Source: a bacterium (GTDB lineage: Bacteria; Bacteroidota; Bacteroidia; Flavobacteriales_D; Crocinitomicaceae). From it: DNA of 64,000 nucleotides. Below are positions 46,164 through 54,727 of this stretch, one piece after another. The DNA is taken from the NCBI GenBank assembly GCA_024742305.1, contig JANSYQ010000005.1, forward strand, positions 1 to 64,000. The letters are read 5' to 3'. The notes beneath the pieces were generated by a model. That model saw nothing but the letters and a program-made list of their open reading frames with translations. It did not search any database and was not told the DNA's origin. Positions within the stretch are counted from its first letter, which is position 1; the number at the start of each line of letters is the position of its first letter. The translations under genes and the position numbers were made by a program.

Positions 46164-46634
46164 TTAGAATCTGAAATGTGAGAATGCTTTGTTCGCTTCA
46201 GCCATGCGAAGCGTGTCTTCTTTCTTCTTGAATGCTGCACCTTCTTCTTTTGATGCTGCAATGATCTCTGCTGCAAGTTTTTGAGCCATTGTTTTTTCGT
46301 TACGCTTGCGTGCGTATCCGATCAACCATTTCATACCCAAAGAGTGCTTACGAGACTCGCGCACTGGAGTTGGAATTTGGAACGTCGCCCCTCCAACACG
46401 GCGGCTACGTACCTCAACAGATGGATTTACATTTTCCAATGCTTTTTTCCACGTTTCCAATCCTGTTGCGTCTTCTACTTTGCTATCTACGATTTCAATT
46501 GCATCGTAGAAAATTTTGAATGCCAAGTTTTTCTTTCCGGAGAACATCAAGTTGTTAACGAACTTCGTTACTTGCGTGTCGTTGAATTTCGGATCCGGAA
46601 GGATGGCTATTTTTTTCGCTTTTCTTCTTCTCAT
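46164..46634 (-). CDS. rpsG: 30S ribosomal protein S7
   Basis: 156 residues: [56 protein letters not shown] and the C-terminal [20 protein letters not shown]. It nucleates the 30S head. It is 18 nt from rpsL and 5 nt from fusA. Confidence 0.97.
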   Translation of the reverse strand: MRRRKAKKIAILPDPKFNDTQVTKFVNNLMFSGKKNLAFKIFYDAIEIVDSKVEDATGLETWKKALENVNPSVEVRSRRVGGATFQIPTPVRESRKHSLGMKWLIGYARKRNEKTMAQKLAAEIIAASKEEGAAFKKKEDTLRMAEANKAFSHFRF

Positions 46635-46652
46635 CGTTCAATGCTTAAAAGG

Positions 46653-47027
46653 TTATTTCTTAGGACGTTTTGCTCCGTACTTAGAACGGCGCTGAGTACG
46701 ACCTTCTACTCCCGCTGTATCTTCCGCACCGCGAACGATGTGGTAACGTACCCCTGGTAGATCTTTAACACGACCTCCACGTACTAATACTAGCGAGTGC
46801 TCCTGTAGGTTGTGACCTTCACCTCCGATGTAAGCATTCACTTCATTCCCGTTCGTCAATCTGACACGGGCTACTTTTCGCATAGCCGAATTCGGCTTCT
46901 TAGGTGTAGTGGTGTACACACGCACACATACTCCTTTACGCTGAGGGCAAGAATCCAAAGCCGCAGACTTTGATTTCTTAACCACCTGCTTTCTCCCTTT
47001 GCGAACTAATTGTTGGATAGTTGGCAT
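46653..47027 (-). CDS. rpsL: 30S ribosomal protein S12
   Basis: 124 residues: [60 protein letters not shown]-type sequence. The Lys in TPKKPNSA and the [13 protein letters not shown] loop, the usual streptomycin-resistance sites, are wild type. It heads the ribosomal cluster, 52 nt or so downstream of the predicted transcription start. Confidence 0.97.
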   Translation of the reverse strand: MPTIQQLVRKGRKQVVKKSKSAALDSCPQRKGVCVRVYTTTPKKPNSAMRKVARVRLTNGNEVNAYIGGEGHNLQEHSLVLVRGGRVKDLPGVRYHIVRGAEDTAGVEGRTQRRSKYGAKRPKK

Positions 47028-47085
47028 AAAAAATACTGTTAACTTTAATTAATATAAAATCAGCCCAAACACACTTTTGGGGGTG

Positions 47086-47115
47086 CAAAGATAGAAGGAT
47101 AATTTTATAAATCAA
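47086..47115 (-). promoter_or_regulatory. Promoter of the ribosomal supercluster (rpsL)
   Basis: On the minus strand TTG (47115-47113), a 19-nt spacer and TATCTTTG (47093-47086) exactly match the Bacteroidota consensus and have the same sequence and spacing as the left-edge promoter at 85-114. Transcription should begin near 47080, giving a leader of about 52 nt. Confidence 0.75.
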
Positions 47116-47377
47116 GGGACTTCGCAAAAAAAGACGTGTTTTTTCACATTGGTATATTTACATCTTCTTGCGAACAAAAAATGAAAATCCTTATTTGAGA
47201 ATTCCGAATATGATTTCGGCGCGATTTTCACCTACTCAAATATAAAAATCTGTTGATGGAATTGTAAATAGAGAGAATTGAAGTTTTCAACAAGATATTA
47301 ACTGAGACGCTAGATGCTAGACCGCTCGACTAATGACCGATGGAAACTAGGAAAGAAAAATGTACGCCTGAAAAGCT

Positions 47378-47397
47378 CTTCTCGGCTCCGCTTAATG
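47378..47397 (+). repeat. Degenerate third copy of the hairpin core
   Basis: CTTCTCGGCTCCGCTTAATG matches the 20-nt core at 16 of 20 positions. It ends 3 nt before the stop codon (minus strand) of the glycosyltransferase gene. Confidence 0.5.
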
Positions 47398-47400
47398 AAC

Positions 47401-48870
47401 TTATCTAGAATCCCTTTTTTCCGGGCGGTTGCCTTCTTTTACAATGAAAACATGATGTCCAACATTCTCTAATGAGTCCATCAATGATTCTGTTGGCATA
47501 CCTATATAGGCAGTTGCGTTGGTATGAAACATATATTCGATTGGGTGCTCGGTATTAAAGATGACGGCATCGGAAGTATTATCTGGAGATCTTTCGAAAT
47601 CATGAATATCACTTTGCCAATCCGGCATCTTTGGAATTCCCTGGAAGGGCTTTAGTCGCTCCAAGCTATAACGAACGGGTAAAGCGAAAAGTAAAACGAG
47701 CAAAGCATAGCGGAGCCAGTTCCATTTGATTTTGATCTCTTTATTAAGAAGCTTATCGATGAACAGAGCGGAGATGATAAACAAAGCCGACGAACAAAAT
47801 GCAATGTAACCTTGGAGCTTCGTTGCGGAGAAGGAAAAGAATAAAAACGGAATGATGACCCAAATCAAGAGTGTCCAATAACGCCCATCTTTCTTCTTTC
47901 TAAATGCCTGTACTATGAACCAAATAAATGGAATGTATATCAACTCGCCGAAGGACACGCGCATGACATCCGCATAGTAATAAAATGGCTTACCTGTGTT
48001 TTCCAAATCTTGATACAAGTGCATGACATTGTACTTACTCTCCCAAGCTGCCTCTAAAGGGAAATTAGCATGTATGTACAATTGCCATGGAAGCGCAACG
48101 AGTACTACAACAAGGACCAACGCTACCCCATGAAAGAAGAATTGTTTAAAGCTCCATTTATAATGTAGTAGAAGTAATAACCATATCGGCAATACGATGA
48201 GCGCGGGAAGCCATTTACATAAAATCGCCATCCCGATGAATAGTCCGCAAAGAAGATTCCACCAATACTTACGTGTTTGAGCAAAGTTCAAAGCGCATAA
48301 AACAGACAAGGTAACAAAGAACAAAAAGAACACATCGACATGATCTGTTGCCATTCGTGCTCCGACCAAATCGAATATGAGTCCATTTATTGTGAAGAAA
48401 AAAGCGGCCATAAGTCCTACTCGTGGATTGAAAAGTTTTCTTCCGATTCGGTAGGTCATAAAAACACATGCAGACGCCATGAGTATTGAAGGTAAGCGTA
48501 CGGCAATCACATTCGTTCCGAAAAGTTTTAGACTAGCGGCAATCCCCCAAAGCGTAACGGGTTGTTTGTGTACCCAAATATGATTACCAGCCCACTGCTT
48601 ATAATCGTAAGGCAAAATAGGGTTCTCGTATAAAGTTGGATAGAAAGGATGGCTCATTAGGTTCTTTGCCACCAAAGCATGATAGCGTTCATCCCAAGGT
48701 TGCAAGCTCCAAGTAGACGCCATGAAAGCGTATAAGCCGATACTCATGACAACCAGCGCAACGGCAGAAAGATCGTATTTGTTTGCCTTATACAAGCTTC
48801 GTGACCACCATAGCATGGAAGCACAGAAAACAATTAGCAATACTCCACTTAGGATGAGCTCCATCTTCAT
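47401..48870 (-). CDS. Glycosyltransferase family 39 (ArnT/PMT-like) membrane protein
   Basis: 489 residues with about eleven to twelve hydrophobic helices. The first extracytoplasmic loop has the acidic motif in QPWDERYHALVAKNL (about 58-72), the expected catalytic site of GT-C enzymes that take sugar from a polyprenyl-phosphate donor. A PVTLWGIAASLKLFGTN segment and RLPSILMASACVFMTYRIGRKLF follow, as in family 39. The acceptor is unknown. It is divergent from another polytopic GT-like gene at 48936 (65-nt gap), suggesting related envelope glycan work. Confidence 0.82.
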   Translation of the reverse strand: MKMELILSGVLLIVFCASMLWWSRSLYKANKYDLSAVALVVMSIGLYAFMASTWSLQPWDERYHALVAKNLMSHPFYPTLYENPILPYDYKQWAGNHIWVHKQPVTLWGIAASLKLFGTNVIAVRLPSILMASACVFMTYRIGRKLFNPRVGLMAAFFFTINGLIFDLVGARMATDHVDVFFLFFVTLSVLCALNFAQTRKYWWNLLCGLFIGMAILCKWLPALIVLPIWLLLLLHYKWSFKQFFFHGVALVLVVVLVALPWQLYIHANFPLEAAWESKYNVMHLYQDLENTGKPFYYYADVMRVSFGELIYIPFIWFIVQAFRKKKDGRYWTLLIWVIIPFLFFSFSATKLQGYIAFCSSALFIISALFIDKLLNKEIKIKWNWLRYALLVLLFALPVRYSLERLKPFQGIPKMPDWQSDIHDFERSPDNTSDAVIFNTEHPIEYMFHTNATAYIGMPTESLMDSLENVGHHVFIVKEGNRPEKRDSR

Positions 48871-48897
48871 TTACTTCAAATTGACTGTCAATTTTAG

Positions 48898-48931
48898 TTG
48901 AACAAATAACGTAAAAAGAAACTTATATTTG
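48898..48931 (+). promoter_or_regulatory. Promoter of the membrane protein at 48936
   Basis: TTG (48898-48900), a 23-nt spacer and TATATTTG (48924-48931). The -7 element ends 4 nt before the ATG, so the mRNA should be leaderless. Confidence 0.5.
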
Positions 48932-48935
48932 GTCC

Positions 48936-50705
48936 ATGTCTTGGCACAGAACCCTTTCCGGCAAAATTCTCATTCTTCTTACACTTGTTTTTGCCTTCAC
49001 GACGTTCGATAAAATTTCGGCCGTTACATCGGGTGATAAACCATGTTTGTGTGCACATGACGGGTACGGTTATTATGCCTACCTACCGCGCATTTATGAA
49101 ACTGGCGATTTAAAATTCGATCAGGAGTGGATGCAACGTCGCCAAGATCAATATTGCTTTGGAGCTTATGCCTATCAATTAGAAAAACGCGATTTAAAAG
49201 GAGAAATTAACATCTACCACATGGGACTGTCGTTTGTACTGCTTCCCTCGTACGCCATATCAGACGTCGTGGCACGAGTTGGTGGATATCCCACAGATGG
49301 ATTCTCCATGCCCTACCACGTTGGCTATCAACTCAACGCATTACTCTTTATATTTCTCGGACTGTTTTACCTCCGAAAGCTACTGCGGTGTTTTGCTAGT
49401 GAAGTCGCCACCATGATTACATTGATCCTTGTCGCCTTGGGAGCAAACACCTACTTCATTTTCAATTATCAATACGATCTACCGCATTTGTATTTATTCA
49501 CCATTAACGCTGCTTCATTCTATCACTTGATTCAATACACCTGTGAGAAGCGCATGCGTTCTTTTTGGTTTTTTGCGCTCCTCTTTGGACTTGCCGTTTG
49601 CATTCGACCTACGCAGTTGATCTTCGGAATCATTCCTTTCCTTTTATTGCTCAAAGAGTTTGGAAAAACGAAGAACTTCGTTCGGCACATGTTATTGATT
49701 GGAGCAGCGATACTTTTTTGTAACATCCCTCAAATTCTTTACTGGAAAATAGTTGGAGGCGATTGGATTATCTTGAACTTACATACAGAAGACATCGTTT
49801 TGAGCGATCCGAATTTGAGTGACTTCCTCTTCTCTTATAGAAAGGGTTGGCTTTTGTATTCGCCGTTGTTTTTAATCACACCAATTGGTTTTTGGTTGAT
49901 GTACAGAAAGCGTCGCACCTTGTTTTGGGCAACTCTTTCCTTCACTGTCTTGTACATTTATGTAATGAGCGCATGGGAGTGTTGGTGGTACGCCCACTCT
50001 TTCGGGCAGCGGGTGATGGTGGACATCTACCCAATCCTTGCAATTCCTTTGGTGTTTGTCATTGATGCATTGAAGACAAGAGTAAAACAAATAACGGCCG
50101 GTCTCTTCTTTTTGGTCTGTGTCGTGTTAAACTTATTTCAAAGTGCGCAAGTTCAGTTGGGAATCATTCCGGGAGATCGAATGACGGAGGAACATTACTG
50201 GTTGGTTTTCGGGGAATTGAATCCGTCCGAGATACACCATCGCTACTTACTAATAAACCGTGGCGATTTGAATTGGCCAAAGCAATTGTCTAAACATGAC
50301 GACCTACCGTTTACGATAAGGTCAAGAAGGATTTACAGTCGAGTGGACTCCATTACGGTGCCAGCAAACGGAGCCATTTCCCTCGGGAAGATCCATCTAA
50401 AGAAAACGTTTGAAACCGATGAAACCTTAGTAGAAGTTCCGTTGATTTTTTCTACTTCAGACTCAACTCAAAGCGCTGTTCTCAGAATGGAATGCATCAG
50501 TAAATATAATTGTTACAGTTGGGATAATATTGAACTATCCTTAGGAAGAAGGTTAGGTATGGATAATTACGATACCTTGCGCTTCAACCTTCCTGACTTT
50601 AGACATGATGCAGACTCTATGCAGATTTATATTATGAACATGGGGACTGCACAAGTTGGGTTGAAGGAGTTTACTATCGACGCTACGAGTATTTTCCGAA
50701 AATAA
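48936..50705 (+). CDS. Polytopic membrane protein, probable GT-C-type glycosyltransferase
   Basis: 589 residues with about ten membrane helices in the first ~400 and a soluble beta-rich C-terminal domain (about 430-589). Just after helix 1 the extracytoplasmic loop has CAHDGYGYYAYLPRIYETGDL (about 38-58), an Asp-containing motif in the place used by GT-C enzymes. Conserved CIRPTQLIFGIIPFLLLLK and SFGQRVMVDIYPILAIP segments resemble uncharacterised glycosyltransferase-like proteins. I do not recognise a specific family or product. It is divergent from the GT39 gene. Confidence 0.7.
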   Translation: MSWHRTLSGKILILLTLVFAFTTFDKISAVTSGDKPCLCAHDGYGYYAYLPRIYETGDLKFDQEWMQRRQDQYCFGAYAYQLEKRDLKGEINIYHMGLSFVLLPSYAISDVVARVGGYPTDGFSMPYHVGYQLNALLFIFLGLFYLRKLLRCFASEVATMITLILVALGANTYFIFNYQYDLPHLYLFTINAASFYHLIQYTCEKRMRSFWFFALLFGLAVCIRPTQLIFGIIPFLLLLKEFGKTKNFVRHMLLIGAAILFCNIPQILYWKIVGGDWIILNLHTEDIVLSDPNLSDFLFSYRKGWLLYSPLFLITPIGFWLMYRKRRTLFWATLSFTVLYIYVMSAWECWWYAHSFGQRVMVDIYPILAIPLVFVIDALKTRVKQITAGLFFLVCVVLNLFQSAQVQLGIIPGDRMTEEHYWLVFGELNPSEIHHRYLLINRGDLNWPKQLSKHDDLPFTIRSRRIYSRVDSITVPANGAISLGKIHLKKTFETDETLVEVPLIFSTSDSTQSAVLRMECISKYNCYSWDNIELSLGRRLGMDNYDTLRFNLPDFRHDADSMQIYIMNMGTAQVGLKEFTIDATSIFRK

Positions 50706-50707
50706 AA

Positions 50708-50730
50708 AAGCCGCACATTTCTGTGCGACT
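50708..50730. terminator. Bidirectional terminator between convergent genes
   Basis: AAG-c-CGCACA pairs with TGTGCG-a-CTT around a TTTC loop (stem core 50712-50717 with 50722-50727), with an A-rich run before it and a T-rich run after it. It serves both the gene ending at 50705 and the one ending at 50755 on the other strand. Confidence 0.75.
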
Positions 50731-50754
50731 TTCGTTCTCTCTATGTTAGTAATC

Positions 50755-51324
50755 CTACTGTCCAAATGGGTAGTAAAGGGCAGCGCCAATCAAAAACTTA
50801 TTCGTTTTAATATCAGGCAAACCTTCTGTAGAACGATTTACTCCATACGTGAAAGCTGCTCGTAGTCCGTATAGTCTATCTCGAATTTCAAACTGTCCCC
50901 CCAAGCCAAATTGTGGTCCAACAACAGCTCCCGATTCAGCACCGAAAAACGGATCGCTGTAGGCGGTGTAAGAAGCAGAGAAACCAGCTCCAAAATAAAA
51001 ACAGGCATCATCTAGATCACCAAGCACCAGTTCACCCAGGACAGGCAGTTCAGCACCAAATCCTCCTGAGCCACCAGTTTGAGAATTAAAGTTTAACGAC
51101 AACCCCAAAAATGGATAAGCCGAAACAGCAAAAGAAGGACCACGTCTATTTTCAAATAATAAAGTTGATTTATACACTAGACCCGGAGTTCCAAATGAGG
51201 TTGAACTACCTTCCCTTGAAAACACGGCTTGGTTAACTTGAACGCCCAAACCGTGATAGTAATCTTGTGCATTTACGGTTCCACTCGCAAGGATTACCCC
51301 GGCGATGATCAATAATTTTCTCAT
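50755..51324 (-). CDS. Predicted outer-membrane beta-barrel protein (hypothetical)
   Basis: 189 residues with a signal peptide (MRKLLIIAGVILASGTVNAQ). Amphipathic Gly/Phe/Tyr-rich strands follow (YKSTLLFENRRGPSFAVSAYPFLGLSLNF, FYFGAGFSASYTAY), ending in FLIGAALYYPFG. It looks like a porin-like or OmpA-barrel-like outer-membrane protein of unknown function. It has a -7 element (51350-51357) 26 nt upstream and shares the terminator on its 3' side. Confidence 0.65.
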   Translation of the reverse strand: MRKLLIIAGVILASGTVNAQDYYHGLGVQVNQAVFSREGSSTSFGTPGLVYKSTLLFENRRGPSFAVSAYPFLGLSLNFNSQTGGSGGFGAELPVLGELVLGDLDDACFYFGAGFSASYTAYSDPFFGAESGAVVGPQFGLGGQFEIRDRLYGLRAAFTYGVNRSTEGLPDIKTNKFLIGAALYYPFGQ

Positions 51325-51592
51325 AACTATACTTGTATTTTAGTAGTCACAAAGATACCCTGGTAATCAATAAGCACTATTCACAAATTGATTAGTCTTT
51401 CTTAAGCCAATGATTATGCATTACTTACAAATTAAAATCAAGGGATATCCCTTAGAGTCTCTTTACAGTAGTTGTATCGATTCTGTGAATTAATTGCGAC
51501 TTGAGACTTGGCTGAGAAAGAACTCTGAATCACGCGCCATAAAAAAAGGAGGCTCAATGACCTCCTTTGCTATTATAATCTTGATGATCTAA
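51325..51592. other. Intergenic region between the outer-membrane protein and pdhB
   Basis: No gene. A TATCTTTG -7 element (51357-51350, minus strand) lies upstream of the outer-membrane protein gene without a well-placed TTG. A perfect 14-bp palindrome, AAGGGATATCCCTT, lies at 51440-51453 and could be an operator. The pdhB terminator lies at 51541-51568. Confidence 0.5.
51541..51568 (-). terminator. Rho-independent terminator of pdhB
   Basis: AAAGGAGG (51545-51552) pairs with CCTCCTTT (51561-51568). On the minus strand the stem runs straight into seven T (51547-51541). It lies 24 nt past the pdhB stop codon. Confidence 0.85.
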
Positions 51593-52573
51593 TTAGTTTC
51601 TGTATAAGGTAGATTTCACCGCATTTACGATTCGCTCCACATTTGGTAGTGCTTCATCAATTAGTGTTGGTGAGAAAGCGAACGGTGTATCGGTTTGAGT
51701 AACGCGCATTACAGGAGCATCCAAGTAATCGAACGCATAGCGCTGTAAGTGATAAGCAATTTCTGAAGAAATGGAAGCCAACGGCCAGGATTCCTCTACA
51801 ACCACGCAACGGTTCGTCTTCTTCACAGATTCTACCACAGCGGCATAATCAATTGGACGCACTGTTCGCAAGTCGATGATTTCGCATTCAATACCGTCTT
51901 TTGCCAAAGCTTCCGCAGCTTCATGAGCTACTTTAATGATTTTTCCAAAGCTTACGATTGTAACGCTGTGTCCTTTACGCTTGGTATCAGCAACTCCTAT
52001 TGGAATGATGTATTCTCCTTCAGGCACCTCACCTTTGTCACCATACATTTTCTCTGACTCCAAAAAGACTACAGGATCTTCATCTCGAATTGCTGCTTTT
52101 AACAATCCCTTCGCGTCATAAGGCGTTGATGGCGTGATTACTTTCAACCCTGGAACGTGCGCGTAAAACGCTTCAAAAGCCTGAGAGTGCGTTGCTGCTA
52201 ATTGTCCTGCTTGACCATTTCCTCCTCGGAAAACGATGGGACAATGATACTGTCCACCGGACATTTGCAACATCTTTGCCGCACTATTGATAATTTGATC
52301 CGCTGCCAAAATCGCAAAGTTCCATGTCATGAATTCCACTATAGGACGCAAACCATTCATCGATGCTCCCACTCCAATTCCAGTGAAACCTAACTCGGCA
52401 ATTGGTGTATCGATTACTCGATCCGGACCGAACTCGTCAAGCATCCCTTGCGACACCTTATAGGCACCATTATATTCTGCTACCTCTTCTCCCATGAGAA
52501 ATACGCTATTATCTGCACGCATCTCCTCTGACATCGCCTCTCGTAAAGCCTCGCGGAATTGTAATGTTTTCAT
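51593..52573 (-). CDS. pdhB: Pyruvate dehydrogenase E1 component, beta subunit
   Basis: 326 residues; the beta chain of the alpha2beta2 E1 that decarboxylates pyruvate with thiamine diphosphate. Conserved are REALREAMSEEMRADNSVFLMGEEVAEYNGAYKVSQGML (about 7-45), FGPDRVIDTPIAELGFTGIGVGA, GQAGQLAATHSQAFEAFYAHVPGLKVITPSTPYDAKGLL and the C-terminal RRCVVVEESWPLASISSEIAY region. Branched-chain ketoacid E1-beta is a close relative, but the DTPIAE and EFMTWNF segments fit the pyruvate enzyme. pdhA and pdhC are not adjacent. A -7 element (TAATTTTG, 52599-52592) lies 18 nt upstream. Confidence 0.93.
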   Translation of the reverse strand: MKTLQFREALREAMSEEMRADNSVFLMGEEVAEYNGAYKVSQGMLDEFGPDRVIDTPIAELGFTGIGVGASMNGLRPIVEFMTWNFAILAADQIINSAAKMLQMSGGQYHCPIVFRGGNGQAGQLAATHSQAFEAFYAHVPGLKVITPSTPYDAKGLLKAAIRDEDPVVFLESEKMYGDKGEVPEGEYIIPIGVADTKRKGHSVTIVSFGKIIKVAHEAAEALAKDGIECEIIDLRTVRPIDYAAVVESVKKTNRCVVVEESWPLASISSEIAYHLQRYAFDYLDAPVMRVTQTDTPFAFSPTLIDEALPNVERIVNAVKSTLYRN

Positions 52574-52892
52574 GATAGTTATTTAAACGGTCAAAATTAA
52601 GACAAAATAGACGCCAAATGTACAAATTTCATGTTTCAGAAAAAAGAAATCAGCTGAAGTCTTATGGTATTATTAACCATAAGTATTAAATGCAATCTTT
52701 CCTCCTAGGAATTCATTGGATCAATTGTGTATCCTTTTTAACTCCTTTTTCAGTAATTCCATCTATTTTTTTCTGAAAAACGAGGCAAAAGTCAGAGATT
52801 ATTTAAAATGTATCCTATATCTATGCTCTATCCGCTACTTTTTCCCCTCAGAATTTACTATTTTCGCGTTCGATTTTAAAGCAAAAAATCTC
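52574..52892. other. Divergent pdhB-etfB intergenic region
   Basis: 319 nt, AT-rich. Toward pdhB, the minus-strand element TAATTTTG (52599-52592) fits TAnnTTTG, with TTG at 52617-52615 (15-nt spacer) or 52625-52623 (23-nt). Toward etfB only imperfect elements (tactattttcg near 52858) are seen. The frame of etfB is open upstream but has no conserved sequence. Confidence 0.4.
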
Positions 52893-53633
52893 ATGAAAAT
52901 TCTTGTATGTATAAGTAAGTCTCCGGACACAACTTCCAAGATTGCCTTTACAGATGGTGATACGAAGTTTGATGAAAACGGAGTACAATATATCGTCAAT
53001 CCTTATGACGAATGGTACGCGTTAGTGCGTGCTCTTGAATTGAAAGAAGCTGGAGGTGGATCTGTATCCATTATTACAGTGGGAACAGCTGCAGACGATG
53101 CAGTAATTCGAAAAGCATTGGCAATTGGTGCAGACGAGGCAGTTCGTATCGACGCAGCTCCAACAGATGCTTATTACACAGCTATGCAGATTGCTGAGTA
53201 CGCAAAATCGAATGGTTTTGATTTGGTGATGACCGGAAAAGAGACGATTAACTATAATGGCTCTCAAGTTGGTGGAATGATTGCCGAAGGAATGGATGTT
53301 CCTTTTGTATCTCTAGCATCTCGCTTGGAGGTGAATGGATCAACAGCTACCCTAGACACAGAGATCGTTGGTGGAATCCAAACGGTTGAAGTAAGTCTAC
53401 CAGCTGTAGTTTCTTGTGCGAAAGGAATGGCCGAGCAACGTATCCCGAACATGCGTGGAATTATGGCGGCTCGAACAAAACCATTGAACGTTGTAGCACC
53501 AGCAGACATTGATGCCTTGACATCTTTCACAAGCTACGCATTGCCACCGGCGAAATCAGAATGCAAAATGATCGACCCGGAAAATATGGACGAATTGGTA
53601 GCCTTGTTACACAACGAAGCGAAAGTCATTTAA
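52893..53633 (+). CDS. etfB: Electron transfer flavoprotein, beta subunit
   Basis: 246 residues from the ATG at 52893 (MKILVCISKSPDTTSKIAFTDGDTKFDENGVQYIVNPYDEWYALVRALELKEA-type sequence), the canonical EtfB start; the frame is open further upstream without homology. It binds AMP and half of the FAD site. The segment KETINYNGSQVGGMIAEGMDVPFVSLAS and the recognition loop VSCAKGMAEQRIPNMRGIMAARTKPL are intact. It accepts electrons from acyl-CoA dehydrogenases and passes them to ETF-quinone oxidoreductase. It is followed by etfA after 81 nt of low-complexity pyrimidine-rich sequence. Confidence 0.95.
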   Translation: MKILVCISKSPDTTSKIAFTDGDTKFDENGVQYIVNPYDEWYALVRALELKEAGGGSVSIITVGTAADDAVIRKALAIGADEAVRIDAAPTDAYYTAMQIAEYAKSNGFDLVMTGKETINYNGSQVGGMIAEGMDVPFVSLASRLEVNGSTATLDTEIVGGIQTVEVSLPAVVSCAKGMAEQRIPNMRGIMAARTKPLNVVAPADIDALTSFTSYALPPAKSECKMIDPENMDELVALLHNEAKVI

Positions 53634-53714
53634 CTAGATAAAAGACCGAGAGAACAAAGACAAAAGACGTCTTTACTCTTTCTTCTTTTCATCTTTTATC
53701 TCAAAAAAGAAATT

Positions 53715-54653
53715 ATGTCAACATTAGTATATATCAACAGTAACGACGGCTTGGCGAAGAATGCTTTGGAAGCTGTTACTTATGGAAAGAAACTTGGTGC
53801 CGATGTAACAGTAGTTACTACTGGTGGTGCCGATGAATCCACTTTGGCTTCATTAGGTGAGTACGGCGCTAGTAAGGTGATGGTAGATCGCTCCGTGACT
53901 ACCAACGATCCAGGGCAAATTGCCAATGTAGTTAAGGCTGCGGCTGATGCTACAGGTGCTTCGACTATCGTTTTTTCTCACGATTTTATTGCAAAAGCGG
54001 CTGCACCACGTGTATCGGTAAAACTGAAAGCAGGATTGGTAAGTGGAGCTATTGGTGTTCCTGAAGGAAACAAAGTGAAAGTGAATGTTTTCTCCGGAAA
54101 GGCATTTGGTTTTGTAGAAGTAAACACCGCTACTAAAATTATTTCTCTTCTTCCAAATAGCTTTCAACCAGAAGCTGGTGGAAGCGCTTGCGGTGTAGAA
54201 GAGTTTAATGGAAATGCTGGTGAAGCAGCCATTAAAGTAATTGAAACGAAAAAACCAGAAGGAGATATTCCATTGCCCGAAGCAGAATTGGTAGTTTCCG
54301 CAGGTCGTGGATTGAAAGGACCTGAAAACTGGGGCATGATTGAAGAGTTGGCCTCTGAATTGGGAGCGGCTACGGCTTGTTCTCGTCCAGTAGCTGACAT
54401 CGGTTGGCGCCCTCACCACGAACACGTGGGACAAACAGGTGTTGCCATTCGTCCGAATTTGTACATCGCAGCTGGAATCTCGGGAGCTATTCAGCACCTC
54501 GCTGGAGTTAACGGTTCTAAAGTGATTGTTGTTGTGAACACAGACGCCGAAGCACCATTCTTCAAAGCAGCCGATTACGGAATTGTTGGAGATGCTTTCG
54601 AAGTAATTCCACGATTGACAGAAGCTGTGAAGAAATTCAAAGCGGCGAATTAA
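53715..54653 (+). CDS. etfA: Electron transfer flavoprotein, alpha subunit
   Basis: 312 residues; holds the FAD of ETF. The C-terminal FAD-binding half is complete: VVSAGRGLKGPENWGMIEELASELGAATACSRPVADIGWRPHHEHVGQTGVAIRPNLYIAAGISGAIQHLAGV-type sequence at about 195-270, then VVVNTDAEAPFFKAADYGIVGDAFEVIP. The N-terminal domain (about 1-190) pairs with EtfB. It is the second gene of the etfBA operon and is followed by a strong terminator. Confidence 0.95.
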   Translation: MSTLVYINSNDGLAKNALEAVTYGKKLGADVTVVTTGGADESTLASLGEYGASKVMVDRSVTTNDPGQIANVVKAAADATGASTIVFSHDFIAKAAAPRVSVKLKAGLVSGAIGVPEGNKVKVNVFSGKAFGFVEVNTATKIISLLPNSFQPEAGGSACGVEEFNGNAGEAAIKVIETKKPEGDIPLPEAELVVSAGRGLKGPENWGMIEELASELGAATACSRPVADIGWRPHHEHVGQTGVAIRPNLYIAAGISGAIQHLAGVNGSKVIVVVNTDAEAPFFKAADYGIVGDAFEVIPRLTEAVKKFKAAN

Positions 54654-54677
54654 TTAGAAGTACTATTTTTATACCGT

Positions 54678-54702
54678 CAGGGAAGCCCCAAAAGCTTCCC
54701 TG
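54678..54702 (+). terminator. Terminator of the etfBA operon
   Basis: CAGGGAAGC (54678-54686) pairs with GCTTCCCTG (54694-54702), nine perfect base pairs around a 7-nt loop, followed by the modest T-rich ATTGTTTG. It lies 24 nt after the etfA stop codon. Confidence 0.8.
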
Positions 54703-54727
54703 ATTGTTTGAAAAGCCGCACCACACC

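Larger units (their letters stand above)
47028..47400. other. Non-coding region upstream of rpsL
   Basis: 373 nt without a credible gene. The right part beyond the rpsL promoter is AT-rich, with a ccgaa...ttcgg dyad near 47206-47221. The phrase gagacgctagatgctagaccgctcgac (47305-47331) resembles filler repeats of other flavobacterial genomes. A degenerate copy of the 20-nt hairpin core lies at 47378-47397, next to the stop codon of the gene at 47401. Confidence 0.5.

Noticed and set aside
53634-53714. Possible regulatory RNA between etfB and etfA
   Set aside because: Only pyrimidine/purine low-complexity sequence with no stable dyad; similar filler occurs at 37319-37331.
53853-54497. A 214-codon open frame antisense to etfA
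   Set aside because: Full overlap with a confident gene, Cys/Ser/Asn-rich sequence and no conserved motif.
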